Origin: Nageia nagi
Taxonomy: Eukaryota > Pinophyta
Length of the DNA stretch: 64,000 nucleotides
NCBI GenBank assembly: GCA_050084985.1
Contig: JBITNC010000001.1
Coordinates: forward strand, 1,488,001-1,552,000
Direction of reading: 5' to 3'
Every line of letters starts with the position of its first letter. Within the stretch, counting starts at the first letter, position 1. The position numbers and the translations under genes are program-made. Positions 1 to 12,519 of the stretch are shown one piece after another. Under the pieces are notes generated by a model, which made no database searches, was not told where the DNA came from, and saw only the letters and a program-made list of their open reading frames with translations.

Positions 1-1
1 T

Positions 2-169
2 TGAAGTGAGGACCTCGTCAAGAAAGAGAACATAAGCGTGGAAGAAGGCGAAGAATTCCTTGAAGTTAGAAAATCATTATTTGGACTCAAATTTGACAAG
101 GCTGGTGACTCTGACAATGAGGATATCCAGTTCGAAGCAATCATTGACAAGGCTGAGGAAGTGGTGTAA
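2..169 (+). CDS. C-terminal end of an unknown ORF entering from the left edge
   Basis: An open frame without ATG runs from the window edge to a TAA at 167-169 and encodes about 55 residues, rich in Glu, Asp and Lys, ending in IIDKAEEVV. Base composition is more GC-rich than the following kilobase. I do not recognise a family. It could be the end of a retrotransposon ORF or of a small host exon. The gene start lies outside the window, so function cannot be judged. A second short open stretch continues after the stop (to about 230), so the stop may itself be a mutation. Confidence 0.25.
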
Positions 170-487
170 AATCCTGATGCACTTGAGCACCACCACCGAG
201 TTGTCTTGAAAGGCGACCTGTGTAAGCCGTGAGCCTGTTGCAAGGATACCAAGACGATATCAATACTGCAAGGTGACATCAGTGACCTACATGCGAGAAG
301 AAAAGCCAACCCCCGTGAAATTCGTTTTCTGCTTCTGCACATTAATCTTCTGCGGATTGTAGAGAACATCAAAAGATACAAGCATGTATAAGAAAACAAT
401 TAAAGATTGAGAAGTCCAAGATATAAAGCGTAAAGTGTGCCAACAATAATGAAGATTTTCAATTTTTGAGATAAAAATTGAAGAAAT

Positions 488-1828
488 ATGGACTTTATAT
501 TTGAAGGTTTGGAGGTGCCCAAATTTGATGGGTACAATTAATATTTTTAGAGTAAAATGATGCATTGGTTGATTGCAAAAGAATCACAGGATATAGTTCA
601 AAAAAGTTATGAAGAACCCTTGAATTAGAGCTTGCTTAAAGGTGAAGAAAAGAAGGAAAAGAAATGAGAGCAACATAACAATTGCTTATCTCTCATGGAT
701 ATTAGGATAGGTAAGAAAAAGAATATGTTCCCTCTTATAGCAAATTGTAGAACAACCCAAATGGCTTGGAAAGCATTGAAAGATGCTTATGGAGAAGATA
801 TGCATGACAATATCCAAAATTGTATAAACAAAGAAGAGCCTTATATGAAAGATGAAGCATTTCTTCTTGAAGAAAAGAGAGAATAAGATGAAGAGTGTAT
901 TATGGAGGAGACATAATTTCAGCCATTTGAAGAGTCTTCCATGGAGGAAGCACAAAAGAAAGAAGACATTCTCATAGAGGATAATGATGATGAGCCAACA
1001 AAAAATTATTGGCAAGATTGCTTTTTTGGCAAAGCAAATGAAGAACAAGAAGAAACACTGGTAATGGAGTGTTGTATGGCTGAAAACTACTAACATGGAG
1101 TAGATCTAAATAATGAAAAGACTCAAGTAATGTGAGATATTGATCCAAGAGAGATAATAAATGAAGAGGAGATGAAGAAAATAAGCTTTATGCTTGATGA
1201 TGAAGCTTATCTCAAGAGAGAGATAGAAAATAATGAGATAGGCATTTTTCAATATGGATCACTTGGTTTGGCTACATGGAATAACAGGAGTTGTCTTGAA
1301 GAGACAACATAATAAAGAAGAACACAAGAAGACTTTTGGCAATCTACTCAAAGAATCATAGAAGGTGATGATATTTTATTTTTTGGCTTTATTATTAATT
1401 ATGCTTATTTGAGTAGATATTTTGTGAATAGGTTTGGTATCTTGAGTCACTTGAACTCAAATGAAAATAAATAAAACTATGTATTATGTAAAGCCATTGT
1501 GATGAGAGAAACTAGGTGTGAAGAACAACACATAGTTGCATATGTAATAGGGCATCTCATGTCCATGTTTGTTTTAATTTTTTGTGTAGAAATTTGTGAG
1601 AGAGTAGTTGGGTATAATCATCAATATGATATGATTAATACATAATCATGTGGAGTATGGACTTGTGATGTAAAAGAAGACTACTTGCAAAGATGGTTCA
1701 AAGACCATAATGAAGATGTGAGAGAGTAGTTATTAAAAACCATAATTGAAGAATATTTTAATGAAGGGGAGCTAATATTCATCAAAAGACACTCAATCAT
1801 TTACATCATGGAGTCATATCAAAGATGA
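488..1828 (+). pseudogene. Decayed Copia-type gag plus unknown downstream coding sequence
   Basis: From ATG 488 a single frame can be followed to a TGA at 1826-1828 with no frameshift, broken only by isolated stop codons. The first 130 codons look like a Ty1/Copia gag: an N-terminal VPKFDGYN motif, then SKMMHWLIAKESQ, then MAWKALKDAYGED, as in the UBN2/DUF4219 gag family. Most stops (for example YN*YF*SKM, where Tyr/Trp would be expected) are one C-to-T or G-to-A change from a sense codon. The downstream acidic part (about 890-1828) is not recognised and is not reverse transcriptase or integrase. The reading is of a non-autonomous gag-bearing LTR element, since a polypurine tract follows about 150 bp later. 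Confidence 0.6.
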
Positions 1829-1977
1829 AGTATATCCCACATAAGGAGTGGAAGGAGTGCCACCACACTTTTTTTTGTAATTTTTTATTTTTTGTTGAAA
1901 GATTGGAGGAAACGTAAGAGATTGTGTTTCTTCCAACTTTGTGATGCTTATGACATCATGCAAGATTTCTTTAGCAT

Positions 1978-1989
1978 CAAGGGGGAGAA
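1978..1989 (+). other. Polypurine tract of the left Copia-type element
   Basis: The sequence CAAGGGGGAGAA lies directly before TGTTATAATATC. This is the usual plus-strand primer arrangement of plant LTR retrotransposons, immediately upstream of the 3' LTR. Confidence 0.7.
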
Positions 1990-2260
1990 TGTTATAATAT
2001 CTAACATCATCCCTAAGTCCTTAGTATTTTCCCTAAAGTCTAAAGTCTAGTATTTATGAGTTACTATTAAGTGTTTAGCATATTCCTTGTAATTGTTGTT
2101 ACAAAAAGGATATTTGTGTTTAGTGGTTTGGAGTGCTACATATAGGGTTGAATTAAATTTGGTTAGATTCATAAGAATATTATTCTCAACTATTTATTTG
2201 TCTCTTAGTTCTATTCTAAAACTATATATGTATTTTTCTACTCATTTAATAATCAAAACA
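1990..2260 (+). repeat. 3' LTR of the left Copia-type element (right edge uncertain)
   Basis: The LTR begins with TGTTATAATA directly after the polypurine tract. No second copy exists in the window, so the right edge is a guess placed at a CA dinucleotide (2259-2260). No target duplication could be assigned because the 5' LTR is missing or lies outside the window. Confidence 0.45.
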
Positions 2261-3307
2261 TTATAAAGTTCTCAAAGATGCATCACGAATAAAAAATTTC
2301 ATGGACAACAACTATTATAGGATGTATGAGAAATGGTTGTAGTAAGAAAAATAATGATATTTAATTTCGACCACCCTTATATGTGCTTATTAAGTGTGCC
2401 ATTATATTACATCATTGTGTGTTATATCTTATATTGGACCAATATGAACATCTTCTCATGTGACTTTTCTCTTATTTTGTGCAAGGTATCCCAGCATTGG
2501 CACTAAGCTCTAAGTATGCATGCCTTGCATTAGATAAGTTGAATTGCCTATAAATAGAGGATTGTTCTAAATATAGAGGCCATTAGATTTTTCTCTCTAT
2601 ATTCACACTCATCCATACTTTATAGGTGTCTTTCGACAACGACTATTGAGATAGAGATTTGATATAACATGAGCATTATTATTTTGTTATTTTATTGCAT
2701 TATGCTAGATTAGGATTATTAATTATTATACTATTATTGGATCTTTGTTGTGAGTACTAAGCTATAGGGATCCTGGTGTGGATATTTCCCTGAGCATGGA
2801 TGCCATCCCTAGCATAGGCACAGACACTAACATGGACATGGATCATTCCATCTATTTTTTCTAAAAAGATTTGTATCTTAAGATTCTACATATTTGATAA
2901 GTCTAGATCTACATATTATCTAGGTAAAATGATAAGTATTCATCTTCCATAATTTTTTTCAATTAGGTTGAGTGTTGATATGTTTGACCCTTTAATCTTA
3001 GTATTCGTATTTCCACATTTTCATATTTGATTGAATACTTGAGATTACTATTATTTACTAATATTTTTACTATTACATTTGATATATTAGATATCATTAA
3101 TGTGAGTGTTTAACTTAGTTCTACCTAGAATAATCTTAGGGGTTACTAAAAACACATAATATAATGGTTCCCACCTCTTTATAGCATATCCATCTCTTAA
3201 TCAGGATTTGAATATTTGCTATTCAAACTAAACACATTATTATTTCAAGTCAAGAGACCTAGGATTCTTGTAGGTATTTGATCATATATTTTATGAGTGT
3301 GATAGAT
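2261..3307. other. Unannotated AT-rich stretch, possibly an old LTR and leader
   Basis: No coding similarity is visible. A TATA-type box occurs at 2549. The stretch precedes a gag-like start at 3308, so it may be the 5' LTR and untranslated leader of the Tat-like element whose remainder is at 35500-37190. LTR boundaries were not found. Confidence 0.3.
2549..2556 (+). promoter_or_regulatory. TATA-box-like motif
   Basis: TATAAATA followed by GAGG is a good plant TATA context. It lies about 750 bp upstream of a gag-like ATG, consistent with an LTR promoter, but no transcription evidence exists. Confidence 0.3.
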
Positions 3308-3537
3308 ATGGATAATCTTTCTTTTGAAGTTCCTACCTTTTTTGATGCTAATCCTATGAAAAAAATGGCTTGAGGTACATATCAAAGTAAATAGTAGTCA
3401 AATCTATGATAACACTCGTACTAGTGCTAGTGGGAGTGCCAATGCTAGGTCTTCTATGCATGTTTCCACTAATAATATTATGGAGGTTATTAGAGAAATA
3501 AAAGCTAAATTTAATGCATGGTAGCAAACATGTAAAG
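3308..3537 (+). pseudogene. N-terminal fragment of a gag-like gene, interrupted by the 32-kb insertion
   Basis: An ATG at 3308 opens MDNLSFEVPTFFDANPMKKMA and then a stop. Further coding-like peptide (TRTSASGSANARSSMHV) follows up to the target site TAAAG at 3533-3537. The sequence resumes at 35455 and reaches a Tat-like gag core within about 100 bp. I infer that the large insertion split this gene. The frame across the junction is not clean, and the N-terminal part has no diagnostic motif by itself. Confidence 0.35.
3533..3537. repeat. Target-site duplication TAAAG, left copy
   Basis: TAAAG precedes the first LTR and is repeated at 35450-35454 directly after the third LTR. The match across 32 kb marks the whole interval as one insertion unit. 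Confidence 0.8.
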
Positions 3538-4275
3538 TGTTAACACCTAAAAAGGAAATTTAATTTAATTAAAGTACCCTTTTAAGTTATTTGAAATGAT
3601 TTATTTAATTTATTAAATAAATACCTTTATCAACATGCACTTTCATCTACCTTTATATTTTATAGTAATAGGTCAGATGACATCACAATAAGCCTAAGGA
3701 GGAGCCTTAGCACTCCACCTGTTACCTATAAAGGTGGAAGGGGGTGCATGATCATGGGAAATGACATGATCTTACACATTCCTGAATCCTTGATAGGTGG
3801 CAATTACTTATGTCATTATTAATCGATGTTTTTTAACATCAAATATCAATCTTGGAAATTGTTATACTCTAAGCTTCAAATTCTTGCTATCTTTTACTCA
3901 TCCACGAGTGATATTATATAGAATGAAGGTAAGATGACAACATCAAACTAAGTGCGAGGCTAAAATGGAAAGGTAGTTGAGCATCGTTAGTGGGTTCCTA
4001 GCATCATCGCTAGGTTGAGGCTATATTTTGGGCTCCATTCTTCAAATAGGTTTGTTACTCATCCCCTTTCATTTGAATATCACATTTGATTATCATTACA
4101 GGTAAAGTACATGTTTTTATTTTTAATTTTCCAATTTTGATACATTAAGGTCAAATAGATCACCATCATCACTTGTATCATTACTTTTTTGTAATTTTGT
4201 GGTTAAATTATTTAGTTGAATATTTTATAAATAACCCTAATATAATAATTTATTTATTATTTTTCAATTATAACA
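3538..4275 (+). repeat. LTR 1 of the dimer
   Basis: Starts TGTTAACACCTAAAAAGG and ends TTATAACA, giving a short TGTTA/TAACA inverted end. It is followed at 4276 by ATTAGTGAATCCAAC, the same primer-site region seen after LTR 2. Length 738 bp. Confidence 0.8.
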
Positions 4276-5008
4276 ATTAGTGAATCCAACTTCTTTTTGA
4301 TACATCATGTTATCCTTCACTAGATGCTTTGAAATCCTAGGGTTTTGGATAGGACTAATATTGATTTCCAAGTGTAGTAGAAATTGATACACCCATTACT
4401 TCACATCAAGAAAACCTTGAATGTCCTCTTAGACATCAGAAAAAGACTAGGCATGGAAAGACTACACAAATACACCTAGGAGACATAATGAAAGAATTTG
4501 GAAGCTTCATTTATAGGATGATTATGAAAGTGCACCTGAAGATTATAGTCACTTAGCTAAGGAAGATACAAAACCAAATCCATCAAAATCTGAGGAACTC
4601 CCACTAATGCATTAGAGGTATTTACCAAGATCTTGTCTACCCCTAATGGTAAAAATTTATTAGCCGTAAAGGAATGTCTTTCTTTCCTTGTCCAAAGCTT
4701 GTAAGAAATTGATACCAAAATCAAACACCTTATAGGGTCTATCATAGATATTGGTCTTAAATACACTAAAAAAGTCAAATGATCTAACAGGTTCAAAATT
4801 AGATGACTTTAACCACTTTTCATCAAACCTATAAGTACTTTGATCCTTTGCATGTTGATCTATTATAGAATGACATTCCTAAACCCTATGATCAAAACCA
4901 ACCTCTTTAGATTCATGAAGATCCCAACAATGTTGCTAAGCCTATCATCTTTGCTATCCTCATGGACCAAAATCATGTCCCAAACTTTTCTATTTCTTGA
5001 GATCCCAA
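4276..5008 (+). other. Leader and 5' part of internal A, no clear gene
   Basis: This is the primer-site region and leader of internal A. It aligns by eye with 11766-12530 of internal B. Short decayed peptides can be read, but no domain is recognised. The matching 5' part of gag is probably here in broken form. Confidence 0.45.
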
Positions 5009-6352
5009 AGATGACATTGATGAAGAAGACTTAGTTGACATCACAGAGCATAAGGAACCTAATAGATCCACCATTCCTATTAGTTGGATAGATGAACTTG
5101 ATCTTACAATAGAATTTGGATTGAGAAGAAGACCCAAATGGTTGGATGTAGAATATGACATCTTACACAAATAATTAAGCTTCTTAAAGCTCAATCCCAA
5201 CTCCATAATGACTTCACCTAAATGTAAATTAGAAATGGCAAGTGAACTAGAAAGAAAAATTGAATAGGAAAATATTCATTATTTTGGATTATTCATAGGG
5301 TTGGCTAAGGAAAAAATAAAGACACTGATAAAACATCACAACCAGCCAATCCATATGATACGCTTCAATGAATGTTATTATTAAAAAAGCAAAAGGACTC
5401 TATCAAATATTGCATCAAAAAATTCGCATATGTGATTTCACAAGGTATTAACAATCCCTTTTGCCTTTGCATCTATCAAATAAGCTATGATAAATAGGTA
5501 ACCTTTACTATGTTTGATGGTCATTTTGATCCTTGAGTTCATTTTGGAATATATTTTATACAAGCCATCTCATTTGAAATGATGATGATTTGTTGGCTAA
5601 ATTATTTCCTTTAAGTTTAAAATCTGAATCATTTCTATGGTTTACTAGCTTGCCTAATGAGAGGATCACATACTTTGATGATATTGTTACTGCATTTTTG
5701 GATTATTACAAGTTGTTTAACACTCAAGATGCATCCCCCTTAGACATTTATACCCTAAAATAGAAATAAGGTTAACTTATCAGTGATTTCATTATAGAGT
5801 GGTTTAAGGTAGTCAACCTAGTCTAAATTCCTACTAAAGTAAAAACATGTCCTTTTTTGTGCCTTACTACCATCCTGTAGATGTGATTTCATATATTTTC
5901 AAGACTATCCTTATGAATAATTAATATATGATATGGATTCTTTCAATGAACCCTTGTACCACTTGAAGAAAACTTCCCCCCATCCTATCCATCATAGAAA
6001 GTTAAAATCCCTAACCAAACTTGAAGTGAACATGGTTTCCAAGGTTAGCCATGATGACATTGAAGTATGGAAACTAGGAGCCATAGAAAATATATTGAAT
6101 TTCATGAAGGCATTAGTGAAGTCCTAGATGCTTTAGTTGCCATGAACCTAGTTCATTATCCACTGATAAAAGAGCCCCTTGCATTAAACCTTTGGGCTAT
6201 GAAGCACACCTATTTTGTAATTTCCATAGGAGATTAGTCATGCCATAAAAGAGTGTTTTCATTTGAGGAATATCATTCAATATTTGCATGATAAAGGTAA
6301 ATTTAAATTTGATCATGAAGTTTTAGATGAAGTTTTGTAGCAACATATCTAT
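5009..6352 (+). pseudogene. Tat-like Ty3 gag pseudogene, internal A
   Basis: Several pieces of one gag remain in order. An acidic segment (5009-5174) reads EEDLVDITEH and WLDVEYDILHK. A Retrotrans_gag core near 5590-5740 reads LAKLFPLSLKSESFLWF and then FDDIVTAFLDYY. A linker ORF at 5933-6127 follows, and then a Zn-knuckle relic near 6205-6270 beginning CNFHRR that is frameshifted by a short deletion relative to internal B. In-frame stops (such as in the segment after DIYTLK) and indels make it non-functional. The Cys-X2-His form of the knuckle is typical of Tat/Athila-type gags. The uninterrupted string across 5943-5960 preserves the site where the young element inserted in internal B. Confidence 0.65.
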
Positions 6353-6883
6353 AAACCAACCTATTGGATGGACCAATACATCCTCAAAATTAAAGGCTAA
6401 CAATATTCAACAATCCATTCCCATAATTTAAGAAGGTAGAGCTTGATGATGATAGGAAACAATTACAGACCAACATTGTGAGTACACCTCAACCACAACC
6501 TCCATCACTAGTTCCAAGTATGATATGTGATGTTGATGGTGTTTGGGCTATTATGTAAGTTATCCTTTTTATCTTACATTTTGTACTTGATTTTTTGTAG
6601 TTTTATCAAATTTCATTCATTTTTCCTCAAAATATGTTTGCTTACCCTCTTCACACCTTAGCGGCACCATTAGAACCTAGTGCTATCGCTGCATTCTATG
6701 CTCATTTTTCATAATTATTTCTCTTTTTCATAACATTGCATGATTTGTTCATGATTTCTATCTTTTTTTGTGTAATTGTTGTGTCTTATAATTATTTAAT
6801 TACTTTATTGTAGTTTCATCTTTAAGCAAAATTAAACTAAACCAAAAATGAATAAACAACATGATTGAGTCATAAAAAGCTGA

Positions 6884-6885
<2 letters not shown>

Positions 6886-6933
<48 letters not shown>

Positions 6934-6954
6934 TAATATATATATATATATATA
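6886..6954. repeat. (CA)n-(TA)n microsatellite
   Basis: About 21 CA units are followed by a short interruption and about ten TA units. The homologous site in internal B (29352-29428) is a long pure TA run. Confidence 0.9.
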
Positions 6955-9900
6955 TTGTTGAAAATGTACATGGTATGCACAATACATGTAGTTCCCCCAT
7001 GGGAACTTTGACCCACAGATGGGTCCTGAGTCCTACTCCTACTCCTAGACCTCAACCTAGTCCTACTAATGGATATTGTAGCTATTGTATTTCCAATTTG
7101 AATGAGCTAATTTTCCTTCTTGATAATCATATCCTATAGTATATTCAACTCCTATTGATGTACCATGTGCAATAGAGCTTGCAAAGTCTCTATCTACCTT
7201 GTAGGATACCTATCTAAGCATCCCTCATTATCAACTATGCCTATAGGCTCACCACCTATGCTTGTAGAGCTACTATCTACTAGTCCATCCCTATAAAAAG
7301 TTTTTTAGTGGTTAGTTTCCTTCAAGATTGTCTCTTTGCTAAAATTTTATGATTTCAGTACTCTACCAAAGGTTTCAATTGAGGGGGAAACATATTTTGA
7401 TGTCAACAACTTGGATGGTTCCACTGTTAGGGATAGTGGTGTTAGGTTGCTTATGTCCATAGGCTCCTTTGTGTCCTCCTCTCCTACTATCTCCTCATCC
7501 TCTACCTCATCCTCTCCCTCCTTCTCCTCCTAATCCTCATCATCAAGGCCTAGTGGTAGTGGCTTCACTATATCCCACCAATGTTAGTACTCTAGAGTGT
7601 GCTAATGATGAGGGGTGGGGACCCTGTGGGCATGATCCTTTACTATCTTTCACTCCACATCAATATTGCCATCACCCCTAGTGGGATAGTCTTGTATCTA
7701 TAGTACCAATCCATGATTGACCACACTCTTGGTAATGGTACATTATACATCATGTTGAACTACCTAAGCACCTTGTCAAGGTGATAGAACTCTGTCACTT
7801 GACACACACCCTAGATATGACATGGAGTCATGCTTTATGATAGCTCATGATCTATCTTCTCATGATATCCTATTCATATATTAAGTTAAGTAGCCTATGA
7901 AATTTATCTACTTCACATGTCACTATCATCCTTTGTGTTGTATTTTATCAAAATTAGTGGGGCATGTCCATCCATATGGTAGTTGGTAGGTATGTCTTGG
8001 CTATACTGATATGCTTAAATGCTTAGGCCTATAATATGAATTAATGATAAATGATCCTATCACCCTTCTTCATAGAGATAAAAATGTGAATATCCATGTA
8101 CATAATGGTTAGTATACAAGAGGCCCATGTGTATCTCTCCCCATAGAGGCATATCCCCCACACTATGGGTATGTAGCTAGTGTGAAAGCACTCATGGTTC
8201 TTATCACTACATAGGATTATGTCAATAAGAAAAAACACATATAATATAAATTAGTGGACTATCTATATCCTCTATGGGCATGTAAACTATGTCATGAAGG
8301 GGTGCACCCTTCTTCTACTATTGATAGTCCCATACCCCTATTAACTAGTAGCACTGATCCTTCATCTTGACCATAGAAAGTGTAACCCTCTAAACTAGTG
8401 TACCCTTCATGAGTACCTGTAATATGCAAGGTATGTTAGCCATTGTGATCATGATCTCTCTTATCAGTAGGTGGAATGTGTTGGTTTCATCACACCAATG
8501 CCCCATCATGGTAGTTAGAAAGTACTTATCACATAGAATGCATGATATGCCCCTCATGTGATCCAACCTTGCAATATCTAGTCATTCCCTCTCTACTACT
8601 GTCAACTCAAACTCTATTATGATGTTCATGGTTGGACTCCATGGCTCATAGTGCATTAGGTAGGCCCAATATTGCATACATGTACAAATTAAATTTGTCA
8701 AAAATAATGTCATAAAAATCAAATTTGAAGCTAAAACAAGTAAATATGAACAATAAGTCATTTTGCTTAATAAATATATCTTAAAGTTTACATTTTTCCA
8801 AATTTCAAGAATCAAACTATGTAAAATGTCATGCAGAAGCTAATTTTCATGTTTTACCTAATTTTTTAATTCCAAAAATGATGTTAGGAAGCCAATGGTG
8901 TCACGTTATTCAAGGTGCCATTTTCTATGAAATTTTTAAATCCATCAAAATTCTCCCTACTTGTATGATAAAAATGATATTAATTCCCCTCCATGCATGC
9001 CTAAACCTATCCTACTATTTTTATCCTAAGTTTTTTGATAATTTCCCAAATTTAGTAAAAAATCAACCGAATCAAAATTCTAATCCATCAAAACTATCCT
9101 AATTTATGTATAGACCAAAAATATGAAAAACATTTTGGTACTTGGCTCCCCTCAAACAAAGAACAAACAACCAAAGCCCTATGACCCTATTATGAAGTAA
9201 TCCTCTGAGCCATATGATCAATATCCACTCATATACAATCATACTACCCTCTTGTAACTCCTACACAACCTCAATAAGCACTTACACTCTTCTATACTAG
9301 AGCTCAAAACTACAAATCAAGCATGCACAAATGAATTACAAATCTACCTATTTATAAACAATTTGGCATCCTTTTTGCCCAATTTTATAATTTTTCTTAC
9401 CAACCAATCGATCCAAAAAATATTTGTATTGTTGAACCTTAGCATATTTGATCATGAAAATTCTTTCAAAAGCTAGATCTCACCATAACCCAACATTACC
9501 TCTAGGATCCTGGCACCACCACTAGCTTATCTAGCCCCTTTTCTAACAATTTTGAAATTTTAGCTTATGTGTCATCTGCATGGAACAAAGAGCATGTTTT
9601 CATCATCAAATTAATTCATGTTTTTCAAAATCCCCTTTGGGGAAAATTGATCAATTTAAATGCTCATTTTCATTGAAATTTTACATGTTTCAAAGAATTT
9701 CTTTACACTTTTTATTGGCATAAAGGTGTTTCTTACTTACTTTCATTTTTCTCTTCTCAAAATTTTTCGCATAACCTAGCACTACCAATGTATTCTAGCA
9801 CTACCATTGGGGTAACAAAAGGGTATTGTGTCATATTTGTCCTATCAATATCATATACATATTAAATGGATGAAAGACTATATTTTTGCGTAAATTTTCT

Positions 9901-10405
9901 TAACACATCAAAAATCATGCGTACTATACTTATCAATTTACATAGCATAAAAAAATGTTAAATTTTTACACTTCATGTCTCTTATCACATAAAATGTAAT
10001 TTCTTATATCTTTTCCATTACTTATCTCTTGCATATATTTCAAAATTGACTATCTTATTAGCTACATATATCTACTATTGCAATTGTCACTTGCTCAAAT
10101 GAATGATGATCAAATTTTATCTTTATTGATGTCATATTATGCTTGCCAACCTATAAATGAAAGTGGTATATCTTTAGAAATTGCTTATCTATATGATTCT
10201 CATATCTTATCAAAATGATGATAATATATTGATTGCCAAAATAAAGCTTATCAATTTTCTTATCATATCTTACCTATTATTGCAAAAATGATGATTGTTT
10301 ATTTATTGTCAAGTTGAAGCTTTGTCTATTCACATATCAGATCTTGTCTACTATTGCAAATATAATGTTCATCCATATCATTTGTTACTCTTAACATTTT
10401 TTTAT

Positions 10406-10670
10406 CTTTGTAAGGAAGGACCACTCTTGTCAGCAAAATACATGGAAACATGGTGACTTGGGACAACCAAATTGATCACTCTTATGATATGACACCTTTG
10501 TAAGCAAGGGTCATTCTTATCAAAAACTTTCATAGAAACATGGTGACTTGGAATAACCAAGTTGATCACTCTTATCATCTAATGCATTTGTAAGGAAAAT
10601 TCATTATTATCATTAAATATATGGTAACATGGTGGCTTGGGAAATCAACCTAATGAGCTTAAATTGATAA
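10406..10670. repeat. 90-bp tandem repeat, three copies, internal A
   Basis: Units begin near 10406, 10496 and 10586 with CTTTGTAAGGAAGG-like starts, followed by an ACATGGTGACTTGGGA-like centre. The period is 90 bp. The same three-copy array occurs in internal B at about 34100-34365, so it predates the dimer. Confidence 0.75.
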
Positions 10671-11026
10671 TCTCTCTTCATTACTCTTAATGGATAAGTC
10701 ACCAAGGAAAAGTTTGCACTTGTATCACCTATAACCTTATCAATATCATGTTTATATTTGAGATATATTGTACATAAAATGTTTCTTGTATAAGGTCTTT
10801 GTAGGATCCTTCTTCTTTGCCTTAGATTGCTCTTATGATGAGAGGTACATCATGTCACAACCAAGCCAAAGAGGGGCATAACATAGAAAAATAAATTAGG
10901 GCATCTAAAGCTACCACCATAAGATAACTCATTAGGGAGTATTTTCTTACTCTTACTTTTTCTTGAATATAATTTGAATTGTGTTTTGATTTTATTTATT
11001 TCAAAACATATTCAAAGTGGGCCATC

Positions 11027-11765
11027 TGTTAACACCTAAAAAAGGATTTTTAATTTAATTAAAATACCCTTTTTAGTTATTTGAAATGATTTATTTAATT
11101 TATTAAATAAATGCCTTTTTCAATGTACACTCTTAACTACCTTTATGTTTTATGGTAACAAGTCAAATGGCATCACAATAAGCCCAAGGAGGAGCCTTGG
11201 CACTCTACCTATTACCTATAAAGGAGGAAGGGTGTGCATGATCATGGACACTAACATGATATTACACATTCTTGTATCCTTGATAGGTGGAAATTACTTG
11301 TGTCATTATTGATAGGTGTTTCTTAATGCCACCTATCAATATTAGAAATTGTTATACTCTAAGTTTAGCATTCCTACTATCTTTTACTCATTTGCAAGTG
11401 ATATTATATAGAACAAAGGCAAGATGATAACATCAAACTAAGTGCAAGGCTAAACTAGAAAGGTAGCTAAGCACCATTGGTGGGTTCTTAGTGTTGTTGC
11501 TATATTGAGGATGGATTTTGGGCTTTATTCTTTGGATATGTTTGTTGCTCATCCACTTTCATTTGAATATCACCTTCAATTATCTATATAGGTAAAGTAT
11601 AGGTTTGTATTTTTTAATTTCCATTTTTGATAGGTTAAGGTTGACTAGATCACCATCATCACTTATATCATTACTTTTTTGTAATTTTGTGGTTAAATTG
11701 GTTAATTTAATATTTTGTAAATAACCCTAATATAATAATTTATTTATTATTTTTCAATTATAACA
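11027..11765 (+). repeat. LTR 2, shared middle LTR of the dimer
   Basis: Starts TGTTAACACCTAAAAAAGG and ends ATTATAACA; length 739 bp. It has no target duplication of its own. Polypurine-side sequence lies on its left and primer-site sequence (ATTGGTGAACCCAAC) on its right, so it serves as 3' LTR for internal A and 5' LTR for internal B. Confidence 0.8.
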
Positions 11766-12519
11766 ATTGGTGAACCCAACTTGTTTTTGATACATCACGT
11801 TATCCTTCACTAGTTTTGCTAAAATCCTAGGGTTTTGGATAGGACTATATATGATTTCCAATTGTGGTAGAAATGGATACACCTGGTACTTGACATTGAG
11901 AAAACCTGGAATGTCCTCTTACAAATTATAAAAAGACTAAGGCATGGAAAGAATACATGAATGCACCTAGGAGACATAGTGAAAGAATTCAAAAGCTTCA
12001 TCTATAGGATTATTATGATAGTGCACCTAAAGATTGCAATTACTCAATAAAGGAAGATAAATATCCAAATCCATGAAAATTTGAGGAACTCCTATTAATG
12101 CATTAGAGGTACTTACCAAGATCTTTTCTACCTATAATGGTCAAAAATTATTAGCCATGAAGTAATGTCTTCCTTTCCTTGTCCAAAGCTTGTAAGAAAT
12201 TGATACTAAAATCAAACACCTTCAAGGGTCTATCATAGATACTAATCCTAAATATATTAAAAAAAGAAAATGATTCAATAGGTTCAAAATGATATGAATT
12301 TAACCCCTTTTCATAAAACCTATAAGTTCCTTGATCCTTTGCATGTTGATCCATTACAGAATGACATTCCCGAACCCTATGATCAAAACCAACCTCTTTA
12401 GATTCACCTAGATTCTAATGATGTCACTAAGCCTAGCCCCTTCACTATCCTCATGGACCAAAATCATGTCTCAAAAGTTCCTATTCCTTGAGATATTTAA
12501 CATGAAATTATAGCATAAC
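11766..12519 (+). other. Leader and 5' part of internal B
   Basis: This begins with the primer-site-like ATTGGTGAACCCAAC and parallels 4276-5008. No intact ORF is present. The exact primer tRNA was not identified. Confidence 0.45.

Larger units (their letters stand above)
6353..11026 (+). other. Non-coding 3' part of internal A
   Basis: About 4.7 kb without a recognisable domain; the short ORFs are stop-free by chance or of low complexity. It contains a CA/TA microsatellite (6886-6954), a Ser/Pro-rich low-complexity stretch (7460-7540) and a 90-bp tandem repeat (10406-about 10670). It ends in AAAGTGGGCCATC, a degenerate polypurine tract, just before LTR 2. The same order is present in internal B. 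No protease, reverse transcriptase or integrase was found, which argues that the element was non-autonomous. Confidence 0.55.

Noticed and set aside
686-1096. Minus-strand hydrophobic ORF of 136 codons
   Set aside because: Antisense of a decayed gag frame whose sense strand shows family motifs; its hydrophobicity comes from complementing A-rich Glu/Lys codons.
7469-7681. ORF of 70 codons rich in Pro, Ser and His
   Set aside because: Low-complexity TCC/CCT repeat translation in the non-coding 3' part of internal A; not conserved in internal B.
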